Positions 48,416 through 58,300 of a stretch of 61,669 bases of DNA are shown one piece after another. Positions within the stretch are counted from its first letter, which is position 1. Each line of letters opens with the position of its first letter. A program made the translations under genes and the position numbers. The notes below the pieces were generated by a model, which was given only the letters and a program-made list of their open reading frames with translations, ran no database searches and was not told the DNA's origin. The DNA is from an uncultured Prevotellaceae bacterium (lineage in GTDB: Bacteria > Bacteroidota > Bacteroidia > Bacteroidales > Bacteroidaceae). Location: positions 1-61,669 of the forward strand of contig UQST01000014.1 in assembly GCA_900543815.1 (NCBI GenBank). Reading direction: 5' to 3'.

Positions 48416-48645
48416 CTAATTTTCCTCATTTCCACACACATATTTTGCATGAAATTTATTGTTTCTCAGTGAAATTTGCCTCTTTCCGCCCGTATTGCCA
48501 CATTCACATGACAATTCCGGCCCGTACTTCCATCCGTCCCGCGCACTTATCATCACAGCACCACTACACATTATATATATCATACGCGCGCATGCGCACG
48601 CGAGAGATTTTGCCCTAACGGCTGGCCGGATTGGATTCTTTTGCC
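48416..48645. other. intergenic between two divergent promoters
   Basis: Contains a 10-bp palindrome GCGCATGCGC in an alternating purine-pyrimidine stretch near 48588, but no gene or RNA recognised. Confidence 0.5.
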
Positions 48646-48653
48646 TATCTTTG
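48646..48653 (+). promoter_or_regulatory. -7 box of the GH16 gene
   Basis: TATCTTTG matches TAnnTTTG, leaving a leader of about 60 nt before the ATG at 48718. No -33 match. Confidence 0.5.
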
Positions 48654-48717
48654 CATTGCCGACCGGTGCACACAAGGCACCCAAAGACGGTTTCCACCCT
48701 ATTAAACTAAAACATTC

Positions 48718-49536
48718 ATGAAAGTAAGAAACGTACTCGCAGTTTGCCTGACAGCCCTTATGCTGCCGCTCTCCACCCCATTCTCCAGTTGTCATGCCAA
48801 GGCCGGCAAGCCCAAATATAAGTTGGTATGGAAGGACAACTTCAAGGGAAACACCTACGACAGCAACTCCTGGAGCAAGATTTCCCGAGGCAAACCAGAC
48901 TGGTGCAAGAAGATGTCCGATGACGACCGCCTCTATGATGTGAAGGACGGACTGCTCATCCTACGCGGCTGCGTCAACGACGGCAGTTACCAATACGAGG
49001 GGAAGACCGACACTGCACGTTATGTGACAGGCGGACTCTTCACCAAGGGGAAGCGCTTCATCGGTTATGGAAAAGTGGAAGTGCGCGCTCGCTTGGGTTG
49101 TGCCCAAGGCGCCTGGCCAGCCATCTGGATATTGCCGGAGAAGGGCGGTTGGCCCGACAACGGCGAGATAGACATCATGGAGCACCTTAATCACGACTCC
49201 ATTGCCTATCAGACCGTACATTCCTACTACACCTATACTTTGAAGGAAACCAAGAATCCGCCTCAGGGAGCCACCGGTCCCATCCGTCCGGGCGAATTCA
49301 ACACCTACACGGTGGAAATTCTGCCCGACAGCCTGGTACTCTCCATCAACGGCGCCAAGACGCTCACCTATCCGCGCATCAATACCGACAAGCGCGGGCA
49401 GTATCCCTTCGGCCAGCCCTCCTACCTGCTCATCGACATGCAGATAGAAGGCAGTTGGGTAGGAAAAGCCCGCCCGGAGGAATACCCCGTACAGATGGAA
49501 ATCGACTGGGTAAAGATGTACGAGCTGAAGCAATAA
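48718..49536 (+). CDS. GH16 family endo-beta-glucanase (laminarinase-like), exported
   Basis: 272 residues. N-terminal signal segment (about 5-24); PFSSC could act as a weak lipobox (C25), otherwise it is a Sec-exported soluble enzyme. The jelly-roll GH16 domain has the catalytic motif NGEIDIMEH with nucleophile E150 and acid/base E155. KVEVRARLGCAQGAWPAIWILP precedes it and IEGSWVGKARPEEYPVQMEIDWVKMYE closes the fold. Likely acts on beta-1,3 or mixed-linkage beta-1,3/1,4-glucan; the exact substrate cannot be told. Not part of a visible polysaccharide-utilisation locus. Confidence 0.92.
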   Translation: MKVRNVLAVCLTALMLPLSTPFSSCHAKAGKPKYKLVWKDNFKGNTYDSNSWSKISRGKPDWCKKMSDDDRLYDVKDGLLILRGCVNDGSYQYEGKTDTARYVTGGLFTKGKRFIGYGKVEVRARLGCAQGAWPAIWILPEKGGWPDNGEIDIMEHLNHDSIAYQTVHSYYTYTLKETKNPPQGATGPIRPGEFNTYTVEILPDSLVLSINGAKTLTYPRINTDKRGQYPFGQPSYLLIDMQIEGSWVGKARPEEYPVQMEIDWVKMYELKQ

Positions 49537-49908
49537 GCCTTCTCTGGCACACATCTGCCTGCAGTGGCAATGCCACAAGCATCATACAGGCACAAAGAAA
49601 TCTGCTTCAAGAGAAAGCCCGACACAAACCGCAACCGTTCTACCAGAGCAACCATTTTCCATAGGCACTCATGATGCCCATTTGGGAAAAAAGCAATACC
49701 TTTAGCGCCGAAATCTGAAACGTGACGTTTTATTCTGCTCTGCAACGGCAGGAAAACGAGCCATGTCAGGCATTGAAGTATCAACAACCCTAAATAGTCA
49801 TTCTCACTTTAGACAGGAGGCAACATGCTGCGGAGAAGCTTCTGCACGCATGCAATGGCCATCCCAACTAAACAAAAACAAAGAAACAACGTCTATAAAC
49901 CAACAACA
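49537..49908. other. intergenic, 5' region of papain-like gene
   Basis: No gene seen. A TACCTTTA box near 49697 resembles but does not match the -7 consensus. The papain-type ORF is open from 49825, but the first 28 codons precede the signal peptide and are not taken as coding. Confidence 0.45.
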
Positions 49909-52900
49909 ATGAAGAAGACATTACTTTTACCAGCCTGTCTTGCCATCGCTCTTGGGGCAAAAGCACAGGTGTATCCCGAGGTGGATGAAAACCTCTACCG
50001 CGGATACCAACCCACGTTCCAGCCCGACAGCAGACTGATGCAGCATCATTCTGCCGCCAAGAAGGTGAAGGCCAAGGAGGCTTCGGGCACCACACTGCCC
50101 GACCACGTAAACAATGCAACCGCCCTGTGGTTCCCGCCTACATTCAACCAGATAGGCAATTCATGCGGTGCCGCATCACGCATCGGCTACATGCTCACCT
50201 ATGAGTGGAACGCATTCCACCTCTCCAACGCTTCTGTTCTGGAGAACCAGATGCCCGCTCACTTCCAATATCCCTTCTCCTACGACGGTCTGTCCAAAGA
50301 CCAGATGGCCATCTATGTGGGCTATCCCGATGGTGCCCACTACGGCGGTACCGACGTGAGCAGCACCTATGGTGCCTATGAGACCGATGCCAACGATGCA
50401 GGTTGGATGCAGGGATACGACAACTGGTACAACGCTATGCTGCACCGCATCAGCGGAACAGCCAACTTCACCCAGAGCTCGCACACCAAGGAAGGTGCCG
50501 AGGCTATCAAGTGGTGGCTCTTCAACCACAACGGTGACACCACATGGCCAGAGGTAGAGGACGAGAACGGCCGCCACATCGTGGGCGGCATCTGCGGTTT
50601 GGGCTGCGGAATGGGAGCCAGTGCCACTGCACCGATAGGAGCTACCGAGGCCAACAACAAGTTGGGTGTAGTGGGCAAAGCCTATCTCCTTCACTGGAAC
50701 ACCAACCATGTGGATCATGCAGTGACGCTTGTCGGCTATGACGACCGCATTGAGTTCGACCTCGACGGCAACGGAATCTACGGTGAAGAGAACAACCAGC
50801 TGGGACAGAATGAGACAGGTGCCTGGATAGTGGCCAACTCATGGGGTTCCGGATGGGGCAACAATGGTATCTTCTATGTACCTTATCCCATGGCAGGAGG
50901 TGTGAGCCTGGAAGTTACCACCAACGAGGGCAAGACTGCCTACAAGGACAAAGCCGGCGGCTGGTGGCCCGAGGTATATTACCTGCGCCAGAACTATAAG
51001 CCCACACGCACCATGAAGGTGACCATGCAGTACAGCAAGCGCTCGGAGATCAGCGTTGTGGCAGGTGCTTCACAGGATACCACCGCCACCAAGCCCGAGA
51101 AGGAGTTCGTATTCCGCTACATCAACTATACAGGTGACGGCGACGGCAATGGAGTCGATGCCGAAACACCGCTGCTGGGACGATGGGCCGACCGCAAGAT
51201 GCACGAAGAACCCATGGAGTTCGGTATCGACCTTACCGACCTGAGCCAGGGACTTGACCTCTCACGTCCGGTGAAGTACTTCCTCACCATCAACTCAAAA
51301 GCCTCAGCCAGCGGTACAGGCAAGATCTGCGCTGCCAGCATCATGGAGTATCTCTACGATGCCATGGGAACAGAGACTCCCTTCCGCATGAAGGATGTGG
51401 AAATCAAGAACAATGGTGCATCCACCGTCATCAGCGTGGTGGTAGGCGGTGAGGCCATCAACCCGCCCACCAACCTCACCCAGAACGGCAGCACACTCTC
51501 GTGGGACAAACCACAAGGTACAGGCTACCAGCCCACCACGTACATTATCTACATGAACGGCAATGAGATAGCACGCACAGCCGAGACCACTTACGAGGTC
51601 ACTGGCGAAGGTGCTTTCACCGTGAAGGCTCTCTACACCCTCGCAGGCACCGAGCACATCTCGGTAGCCAGCAACACTGTGGCTGCTGCACAGACAGCCG
51701 AAATGGCTTATGACAATGCGGCCCAGACCTTCACCAACGGCGGTTTCCTCATTCCCAACATCACCAAGAAGAGCCACAACCAGCTGACTCTGGAGTTCTG
51801 GATCAAGCCTACAACCATCAAGGACTGGAACCAGCAGATTGGTGGTCCATGGGGCTCTTTCCTCCTCCATGCCAACAGCGACGGTACGATGTACTTCGGT
51901 TGGAACACAGCCAACCGCCGTCTCTCCAACACAGTGTTGCGCATAAGAACATGGACTCACCTGGCTCTGGTCATCGACAAGAACACAGCCACCCTCTATG
52001 CCAACGGCAAGGCTCAAGGCTCCATCACATCCACCTCATCCTCTGGCTTCCCTGCCTTCAACGACGGACTGCTGATGGGATATTCGGCCGACTCCGACAA
52101 CGCCCTCTATGGCACCATCGATGAAGTGCGCGTGTGGGATGTTGCCAAGAGCGCCAAAGAAATCAGCGGCAACTATACCCGCCCCATCGTATCGCCTGCC
52201 ACTACCAAGAACCTCCTGGCCTACTTGAAGATGAACACCATCACCGAGGACGGTGTGAAGAAACTGGAGGACTGCGCACACGGCAACCACGCTACATTCA
52301 TCAATGCCAACCACAAGGCTGCCACTGTGACCACCAACGCTACCATCAGGCACATGCAGAACCTCTCAGCCGCCATCAGTTCGCCTGCCGAGGCACTTTT
52401 GGGCGAGAGCACTCCCATGGCAGTGAGCGGTGGAGTGGATGCTGCCCAGTTCCTCTGGACTGCCACCAACGCTACCCCCGCACAGAGCCAGGCATCCGAA
52501 CCCTCGTTCGTGTTCAACCAGGCCGGCGAGCAGACGGTGACACTGACGCTCACCACATTGGATGGTGTTTCCTCTGAATTCAGCAAGAAGATAATGGTGA
52601 CAGAGCAGGTTGCCACTGCCGACTTCGAGATTACCAACGCCCAGCCTCGCTGCGGTGAGCGCACATCGTTCCTGCCTCTCAACATGGCACCTGGCTGCAC
52701 CTATCAGTGGACCATGCAGGATGCCGATGTCACCACAGCTTCCACCAAGAATGCTTCGGCTGTATATACCGCCACAGGAAACCACGAGGTGACCCTGACC
52801 GTCACTCTGCCCGACGGCAAGCAGCTGACCCGTACTGCCACAGTCAGCGTCATGGCCTCAAAACCCGAGATAGCCTACAGCATCGACTCCATCTCACACG

Positions 52901-54855
52901 TCATCCTGAAGGGCAACAGCGTCACCTTCACCGATGCATCCAGATACGAGCCCACCACTTGGAAGTGGCGCCTGATGAGCACCAACGCCATCCTCACCGA
53001 CCAGGGAAGCAAAGTGACCTTCAAGCCTGCCAAGGCCGGAGCCTATACCTTGAACTACAAGGTGGCCAATGACGAAGGAAAGACCGAACTGACAGAGGCT
53101 CGTGCTCTGCTGGTATGCAACGCCGAATCGGGCAACGGCCTGAACTTCACCACCAATGCTACGCCCAAGACTGTCGTTACCGACCAGATAGGCAGCATCG
53201 GCAAGACCTGGACGCTTGACTTCTGGATGAATCCCGCCACATTCTCAAGTGCCTGCAACGGCATCTATACACTTGATGATGAGGGTACCGAAGCCTTCAA
53301 CATCAGCGCCACCGGACAGGGAGCTGCCATCTTCCGCATGGGCAGCCATAGCGCACAGTGCACAGCCGGATACTTCATTGCCGGCGAATGGCACCATTAT
53401 GCCATCACACGCAATGCCGGCACCATCTGCTTCTATCGCGACGGCCTGCTGTTTGAGAAGATAACCGAGAAGACACAGGACTACAAGACGTGGACCAAGC
53501 TGCAGCTGGGCGGCAGCATACAGATGAACGGTTGCGTGGATGAGCTGCGCGTATGGGACAAGGTGCTGACACAAGCCAACATACAGCGCTATGCCGTGGA
53601 GCCGCTCACCGGCAGCCTCTTGCAGACAGCCCTGAAGGGTGGACTGCAGGCTTACTACGACTTCAACCAGCACGACGGCATTGATATCGAAGACAAGTCG
53701 GGACGTGGCATTACTGCCCATCGCAGCAATTTCGGCCCCGGCGGAGATGCCTGGACACCCAGCAAGGGTGTGTTCGCACTCGACTTCAGCGCACCTGCTA
53801 CAGAGAGTCTGACTGGCTGCGGTACCGCACTCAGCAAGACCAACTACCGCGTGGTGGGCGTGAGCGACGAGGAGACAAGAGCCGAGTTCAGTCCTGCCGA
53901 GCATGCTCTTGATGCCAACTCCAACACATTCTGGCATTCAGCCTACAGCAGCGGCGAGACAGCCTACGGCCACTCCATCACCATCGACAAGCAGACCAAC
54001 GATGTGGTGAACGCCATGAAGCTCTACTTCTCACGCGAGAGCAGATACCGCGCAGTGGCTGCCAAGATAGAGCAGAGTGCCGACAATCAGGAGTGGGAGA
54101 CGCTGGATGAGGATCATGCATTCTTCGACATGAGCCGTCCCGCCATCGTCTTCGACACTCCTTGCACCAAGCGCTTCATGCGCATCACGTTCCTCCGAGG
54201 CGCCGCCAATGGCAATCTGCTGGCGCTCAACAGCATCGACTTCTATGGAACAGCATCGCAGATGCCCGAGATGAAGAAGGTGACGCTGAAGTACGAGAGC
54301 GTATCCGACGAGGAGACAAGCAGCGAGAACGCACCCGGCCGCTTTGCTGTGGATAACAACGAGAGTACCTTCTGGCACTCACGCTACTCAAGCGGCGCAG
54401 TGGCCTATCCCCACAGCATCACGCTGAGTACCGATGAGCGCATCGACGCACTCACGCTCATGCAGCGCTCCACAGCCAGCAACTCCACCTCCTACGATGC
54501 TGCAAGCATGGTGGTATATGCCGGCGACGACGTGGAACACATGGACAGCATCGCCACCGTGCGCCTGCCCTTCTACGTGACATCAACCATACAGCTGCCC
54601 ACTCCCATCAGCAAGAAGTACTTCACGCTGAAGTTCACACGCTCGCAGCAGGGCAGCTCGGCATGGCTGGCCATTCGCGAGATAAAGGCATTCCAGCTCA
54701 ATGATACCCCCGACGGCATTGAGAACATACAGCCAGGAAGTGCAGAGGCACAGGACAGCATCTACGACTTGATGGGTCACTGCATGGGCACCGATGCCGA
54801 GGCGCTGCCTGCCGGCATCTACATCCGGGGCGGCAAGAAGTTTGTGGTGAAGTAA
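49909..54855 (+). CDS. secreted papain-family (C1) multidomain protein with T9SS-like C-terminus
   Basis: 1648 residues from MKKTLLLPACLAIALGAKAQ (signal peptide). The C1A protease domain spans about 65-335, with Cys86 in GNSCGAAS, His270 in DHAVTLVGYD and Asn310 in VANSWGSGWG. After a beta domain come an FN3-like unit (514-590), a LamG/concanavalin-like domain (598-797), three PKD-like repeats (817-1070), a second LamG (1076-1257) and two F5/8-type-C-like domains (1306-1449, 1455-1598) with matching VSDEET...NTFWHS and ESTFWHS motifs. The end (IYDLMGHCM...LPAGIYIRGGKKFVVK) resembles a type IX secretion sorting domain. It is probably a cell-surface or secreted protease with adhesive or glycan-binding modules; the target is unknown. 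Confidence 0.9.
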   Translation: MKKTLLLPACLAIALGAKAQVYPEVDENLYRGYQPTFQPDSRLMQHHSAAKKVKAKEASGTTLPDHVNNATALWFPPTFNQIGNSCGAASRIGYMLTYEWNAFHLSNASVLENQMPAHFQYPFSYDGLSKDQMAIYVGYPDGAHYGGTDVSSTYGAYETDANDAGWMQGYDNWYNAMLHRISGTANFTQSSHTKEGAEAIKWWLFNHNGDTTWPEVEDENGRHIVGGICGLGCGMGASATAPIGATEANNKLGVVGKAYLLHWNTNHVDHAVTLVGYDDRIEFDLDGNGIYGEENNQLGQNETGAWIVANSWGSGWGNNGIFYVPYPMAGGVSLEVTTNEGKTAYKDKAGGWWPEVYYLRQNYKPTRTMKVTMQYSKRSEISVVAGASQDTTATKPEKEFVFRYINYTGDGDGNGVDAETPLLGRWADRKMHEEPMEFGIDLTDLSQGLDLSRPVKYFLTINSKASASGTGKICAASIMEYLYDAMGTETPFRMKDVEIKNNGASTVISVVVGGEAINPPTNLTQNGSTLSWDKPQGTGYQPTTYIIYMNGNEIARTAETTYEVTGEGAFTVKALYTLAGTEHISVASNTVAAAQTAEMAYDNAAQTFTNGGFLIPNITKKSHNQLTLEFWIKPTTIKDWNQQIGGPWGSFLLHANSDGTMYFGWNTANRRLSNTVLRIRTWTHLALVIDKNTATLYANGKAQGSITSTSSSGFPAFNDGLLMGYSADSDNALYGTIDEVRVWDVAKSAKEISGNYTRPIVSPATTKNLLAYLKMNTITEDGVKKLEDCAHGNHATFINANHKAATVTTNATIRHMQNLSAAISSPAEALLGESTPMAVSGGVDAAQFLWTATNATPAQSQASEPSFVFNQAGEQTVTLTLTTLDGVSSEFSKKIMVTEQVATADFEITNAQPRCGERTSFLPLNMAPGCTYQWTMQDADVTTASTKNASAVYTATGNHEVTLTVTLPDGKQLTRTATVSVMASKPEIAYSIDSISHVILKGNSVTFTDASRYEPTTWKWRLMSTNAILTDQGSKVTFKPAKAGAYTLNYKVANDEGKTELTEARALLVCNAESGNGLNFTTNATPKTVVTDQIGSIGKTWTLDFWMNPATFSSACNGIYTLDDEGTEAFNISATGQGAAIFRMGSHSAQCTAGYFIAGEWHHYAITRNAGTICFYRDGLLFEKITEKTQDYKTWTKLQLGGSIQMNGCVDELRVWDKVLTQANIQRYAVEPLTGSLLQTALKGGLQAYYDFNQHDGIDIEDKSGRGITAHRSNFGPGGDAWTPSKGVFALDFSAPATESLTGCGTALSKTNYRVVGVSDEETRAEFSPAEHALDANSNTFWHSAYSSGETAYGHSITIDKQTNDVVNAMKLYFSRESRYRAVAAKIEQSADNQEWETLDEDHAFFDMSRPAIVFDTPCTKRFMRITFLRGAANGNLLALNSIDFYGTASQMPEMKKVTLKYESVSDEETSSENAPGRFAVDNNESTFWHSRYSSGAVAYPHSITLSTDERIDALTLMQRSTASNSTSYDAASMVVYAGDDVEHMDSIATVRLPFYVTSTIQLPTPISKKYFTLKFTRSQQGSSAWLAIREIKAFQLNDTPDGIENIQPGSAEAQDSIYDLMGHCMGTDAEALPAGIYIRGGKKFVVK

Positions 54856-54889
54856 GCCACATCTTCTGAGGCCATCCCTCACATCAGCA

Positions 54890-54977
54890 ACCGTTCCGTT
54901 ACAGGAGAAGCTTCATCAGGCTGTGCAGCCCACAGGCAAGCAGCCACGAAGCGCTCCGTAACGGAACGGTCTTTTTC
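54890..54977 (+). terminator. terminator of papain-like gene
   Basis: Perfect 13-bp arms ACCGTTCCGTTAC (54890-54902) and GTAACGGAACGGT (54958-54970), then CTTTTT. The 55-nt loop is long and may fold internally. 34 nt past the stop. Confidence 0.6.
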
Positions 54978-55088
54978 CTGACTTATCATCAGAGCCGCCC
55001 CGCAGCCTGCATCGAAGAGGCTGGCTGTACACTGATGTCTGGCCGTCGGCATGGTTCTGAAGAGCCTCCTTGGAGGTGCCTGGTTTCC
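54978..55088. other. intergenic between terminator and array 4
   Basis: G+C-rich, no gene or promoter recognised. The whole 54856-55396 stretch separates two convergent giant genes. Confidence 0.5.
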
Positions 55089-55256
55089 CCCGGCACGCTG
55101 CGGTTGCATTCGCAGCGTGCTGCACAGACGATGGCAGCGTGCTGAAATGTCCCACGCAGCGTGCTGAAATCTCCGTTTGCAGGCTTTGTACGGCCATCCG
55201 AAGCCTGCAAACGGCCATCCAAAGGCTGCGTATGTGCATCCCAAGGCTGCAAACGG
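55089..55256. repeat. 22-bp-period palindromic tandem array, locus 4 (8 units, hybrid)
   Basis: Cores of 14 nt start at 55089, 55111, 55133, 55155, 55177, 55199, 55221 and 55243. The first four are of the GCAGCG type (CCCGGCACGCTGCG, CGCAGCGTGCTGCA, GGCAGCGTGCTGAA, CGCAGCGTGCTGAA). The last four are a different sequence based on AAGGCTGCAAACGG / TTGCAGGCTTTGTA, in both orientations. The 22-bp register is kept across the switch. It lies between the 3' ends of two convergent genes. Confidence 0.8.
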
Positions 55257-55327
55257 AGATTTCCTTTAGCTTCCCGAAGACTTTCTTTAGAGTGCCAGGA
55301 GGAATTATGAAGGCTGGCAAAGGGTGG

Positions 55328-55381
55328 AATAAGCAGAGAAGCCATTGCACCAGGAGCGGTGCAATGGCTTCTCTGCTTATT
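55328..55381 (-). terminator. 24-bp perfect hairpin, terminator of VCBS gene
   Basis: Arms 55328-55351 and 55358-55381 are perfectly complementary over 24 bp (core GCAGAGAAGCCATTGCACC) with a 6-nt loop AGGAGC. It starts 15 nt past the stop of the minus-strand gene and can act in both directions. The T-tail is weak (TTATTC). Confidence 0.75.
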
Positions 55382-55396
55382 CTTAGAGCGGGATTA

Positions 55397-58300
55397 TCAG
55401 CGTATCATCACCTTTCTGACTGAGTTTCCTGCCTTTACCACATACATACCGGGAGCGAGGGAGATACGGCGGTCGGCGGTGACAGTTGAGCGGTGAACTA
55501 TCATACCGCCGGTTGTTGTCACCAGCACCTCAGTGGGTTGCGTCACACCAGTCAGCTTCACTCCACCCAGTTCGGCACTTATCTGCACACCATCGGCAGC
55601 AGCTTCCACGTCTTCCACTCCCACCTCCAGGGGGACATAGAAGGTGCGTGTGGCTGTTACGCCCGAACCGTCGATGGCCTTGGCCTGTACCACCACTTCG
55701 CCACTCAGGCTGCCTGCCTTCACCTGCAACACTCCATCATCTGACACCTGGGCAAGCGTCTCGCCCGAGAGCAGCGACCATTCCACCTTGCCGATAGAAG
55801 CCAGGGCGGGAGTGATATAGGCACGCAGATGCAGCGACTGGCGCTCCTGGGTGAATGTGGCATCCTCCTCCACAGTGGTTATCTCGATGGTCTGCACGGC
55901 TTTCACCGCATAGGCATCGGCACTGCTGATGATATTGGATGCCATCACATCGCGGGCAGGAGCCTTGGCCTTCACGCTGAGTGCCGACTTGGGCACGAAT
56001 CCTACGGCATAGTAGGTGACTGCCTCACTGCTGCGATGGTGTACATAACTGCGTGCATAGCCCGACAGACGCTCCACGAGCTGCATATTCTCGGGGCTGG
56101 TGCCTGCATATACCACGTACTGGGCTATGGAGGTTCCCTCATAAGGAGTCCAATGCAGGTTGATGTCATTGCCCAGTCCACGGTTGGCCATCACGTGCAT
56201 GGTGGCATGCACACGGCTTGGACGGCTCTCCACACCAGCCTTGGTAGAGAGGGTCATCTGATAGCGGTAGCTGCGAACATCGGCCCGGCTCTGCTCATCC
56301 ACATACTGCCCCTGGCTCATAGGGACCTGGGCTATGAGGTCATAGGAGTCTGCCACATCACTCTCACGATAGATGTTCACCATGCCAGTGAAGAGTTCCT
56401 GGGCAGGCAGATTCTGATTGCCCCAAGTGAGCACGCTGTGGCCTTCTGCCACTGTCACCTGTGCTATCTGCGGAGCCCACTTCTGCCCCACCACACGGAT
56501 GATGTAGGTGCGGGTGAGTGACTTCTGCCACACCTCGTCGGTATAGGTGAGCACCAGGCGGCAGTCACCGTTCTGCTCGGGAAGGCTGATGGTTGCCTGG
56601 TTGCCGACAGGCTCATAGCTCACCTGGGCATTTTCGCAGGTAACGGATGCCTTTGCACCCTCGTTGCGCATGCACTCCGGCATATCCAGCACCAGTGTCT
56701 GTCCGGCCAGAGCCAGTTCGGGCACCTGTATCTCCAGGTTGGGCTTATCCACTATCAGGATTTGTGTGGTGCTCCTTGTCATCGAGCTGGTGTTGGTGGT
56801 CACCACAGTCTTCACGCCTGGTGTGTTCCACTTGATATAGCCGGTCTTTGAGAGGTCCATACCCTCGGCCTGCCTGATGCTGAGCGACCCCTGTACGTTG
56901 CTCACCGTGCGGTAAGGAACATACTCATCCACCCCTGCCTTGGCAGGAAGCGTGATGTGGCACTCGGCCTGCGGCGTGAACTCAATCACCTTAGAGAACG
57001 GCGAACTGGCATACCATGGGTCAATAGCCTGCACACATATCTCATAGGTCTTGCCTGCCTGGAAACGGCTGACAGGCATGGGCAGCCGGGTAGCCTGACG
57101 GTAATAGGTGGGAATGCCGGGCACGAGGCTCATGCGTGCCTGGTCATTAGTGGCATTGAGCGGCGACCAGATGTAGGCATCATCTCCTGTTGCACCCTTC
57201 TCCTTGATGCTGATGTTGTAGCGCAACTGGCTTGTGGTGCTCTCCTTGTCGGTAGCGCCATCCCAACTGATGATTACTTCATCGGCTGTCTGAGCGGCTA
57301 TCAATGTGGTAGGTGCCGTGGGAGCTGTATTGTTGTTGGCAATTCTCATGATGACACTTCTGTTGTTATCAATATAATCAGGCACGCCATCATTATTGAT
57401 ATCAACAAAGTCATAGTGGAACCAATTGCACTTCGTTAATGGCACAAGAACAGGCGAACCATGATTGCTCACGATGATACTTTCGTCATCCCTCAGCTGG
57501 AAGTCGGCCAGTCCATCCTGGTCTATATCCATCGTCAGCAAATATCCATCAAGTTCCTCCAGCTCAGCAAACTCACGGTTGCCAAGATTACGCGAAACCA
57601 ACTTACTTGTACCCCAGTCTCTCTTTACAATATCTGTATATCCATCACCATCCACATCATATGCAACCATATCAGATAAGGGTTCGTTGGTCTGCAGGAT
57701 AGGTTTCACAGTCCAGCGGCCATTGCCCTCATTGAAGAGGATTACCCAGTATGGGCGACCATCATCACCTTTTGTTTTACCCAGTATATCCAACCGTCCG
57801 TCGCGGTCAAAATCGGCATATACATCAAGGCAAAAATCCATATTCTTCGATTGGTCTCCCAAATCCATATAGTCTATCTTGACCAGACCTTCATTCATAT
57901 CTGTTCTACAGAAATAACGAGTTCCATCATAGCCACTATAGAAGCGCTCCATAAGACCATCATTATTGATATCCATATGGATATAATATATACTACCCGA
58001 ACCAGAGAATTCGCTCGAAACATTACTCTTCAAGAAGTCGCCATCGCCCTGATTGACGGCCACAATCAGACTATACTTCCCGAGATAACGGTCGTCCACA
58101 GCAGGATCAGGCAGACCATCCATATTGGCATCAAAGACAAATTGGTCAGGTGCACCATCGGAGAAGTCGAACACAGGCTGCTTCTCATACTTATGGCCAT
58201 TCCATTTATAATAACCATCAGAAGCCAAAGCCTGCAGCGTGCCCAACTGGGCAAAATCAAAAAAGGAGCGCATATTACTTGTGAGTCCAAACTTTCCCAC

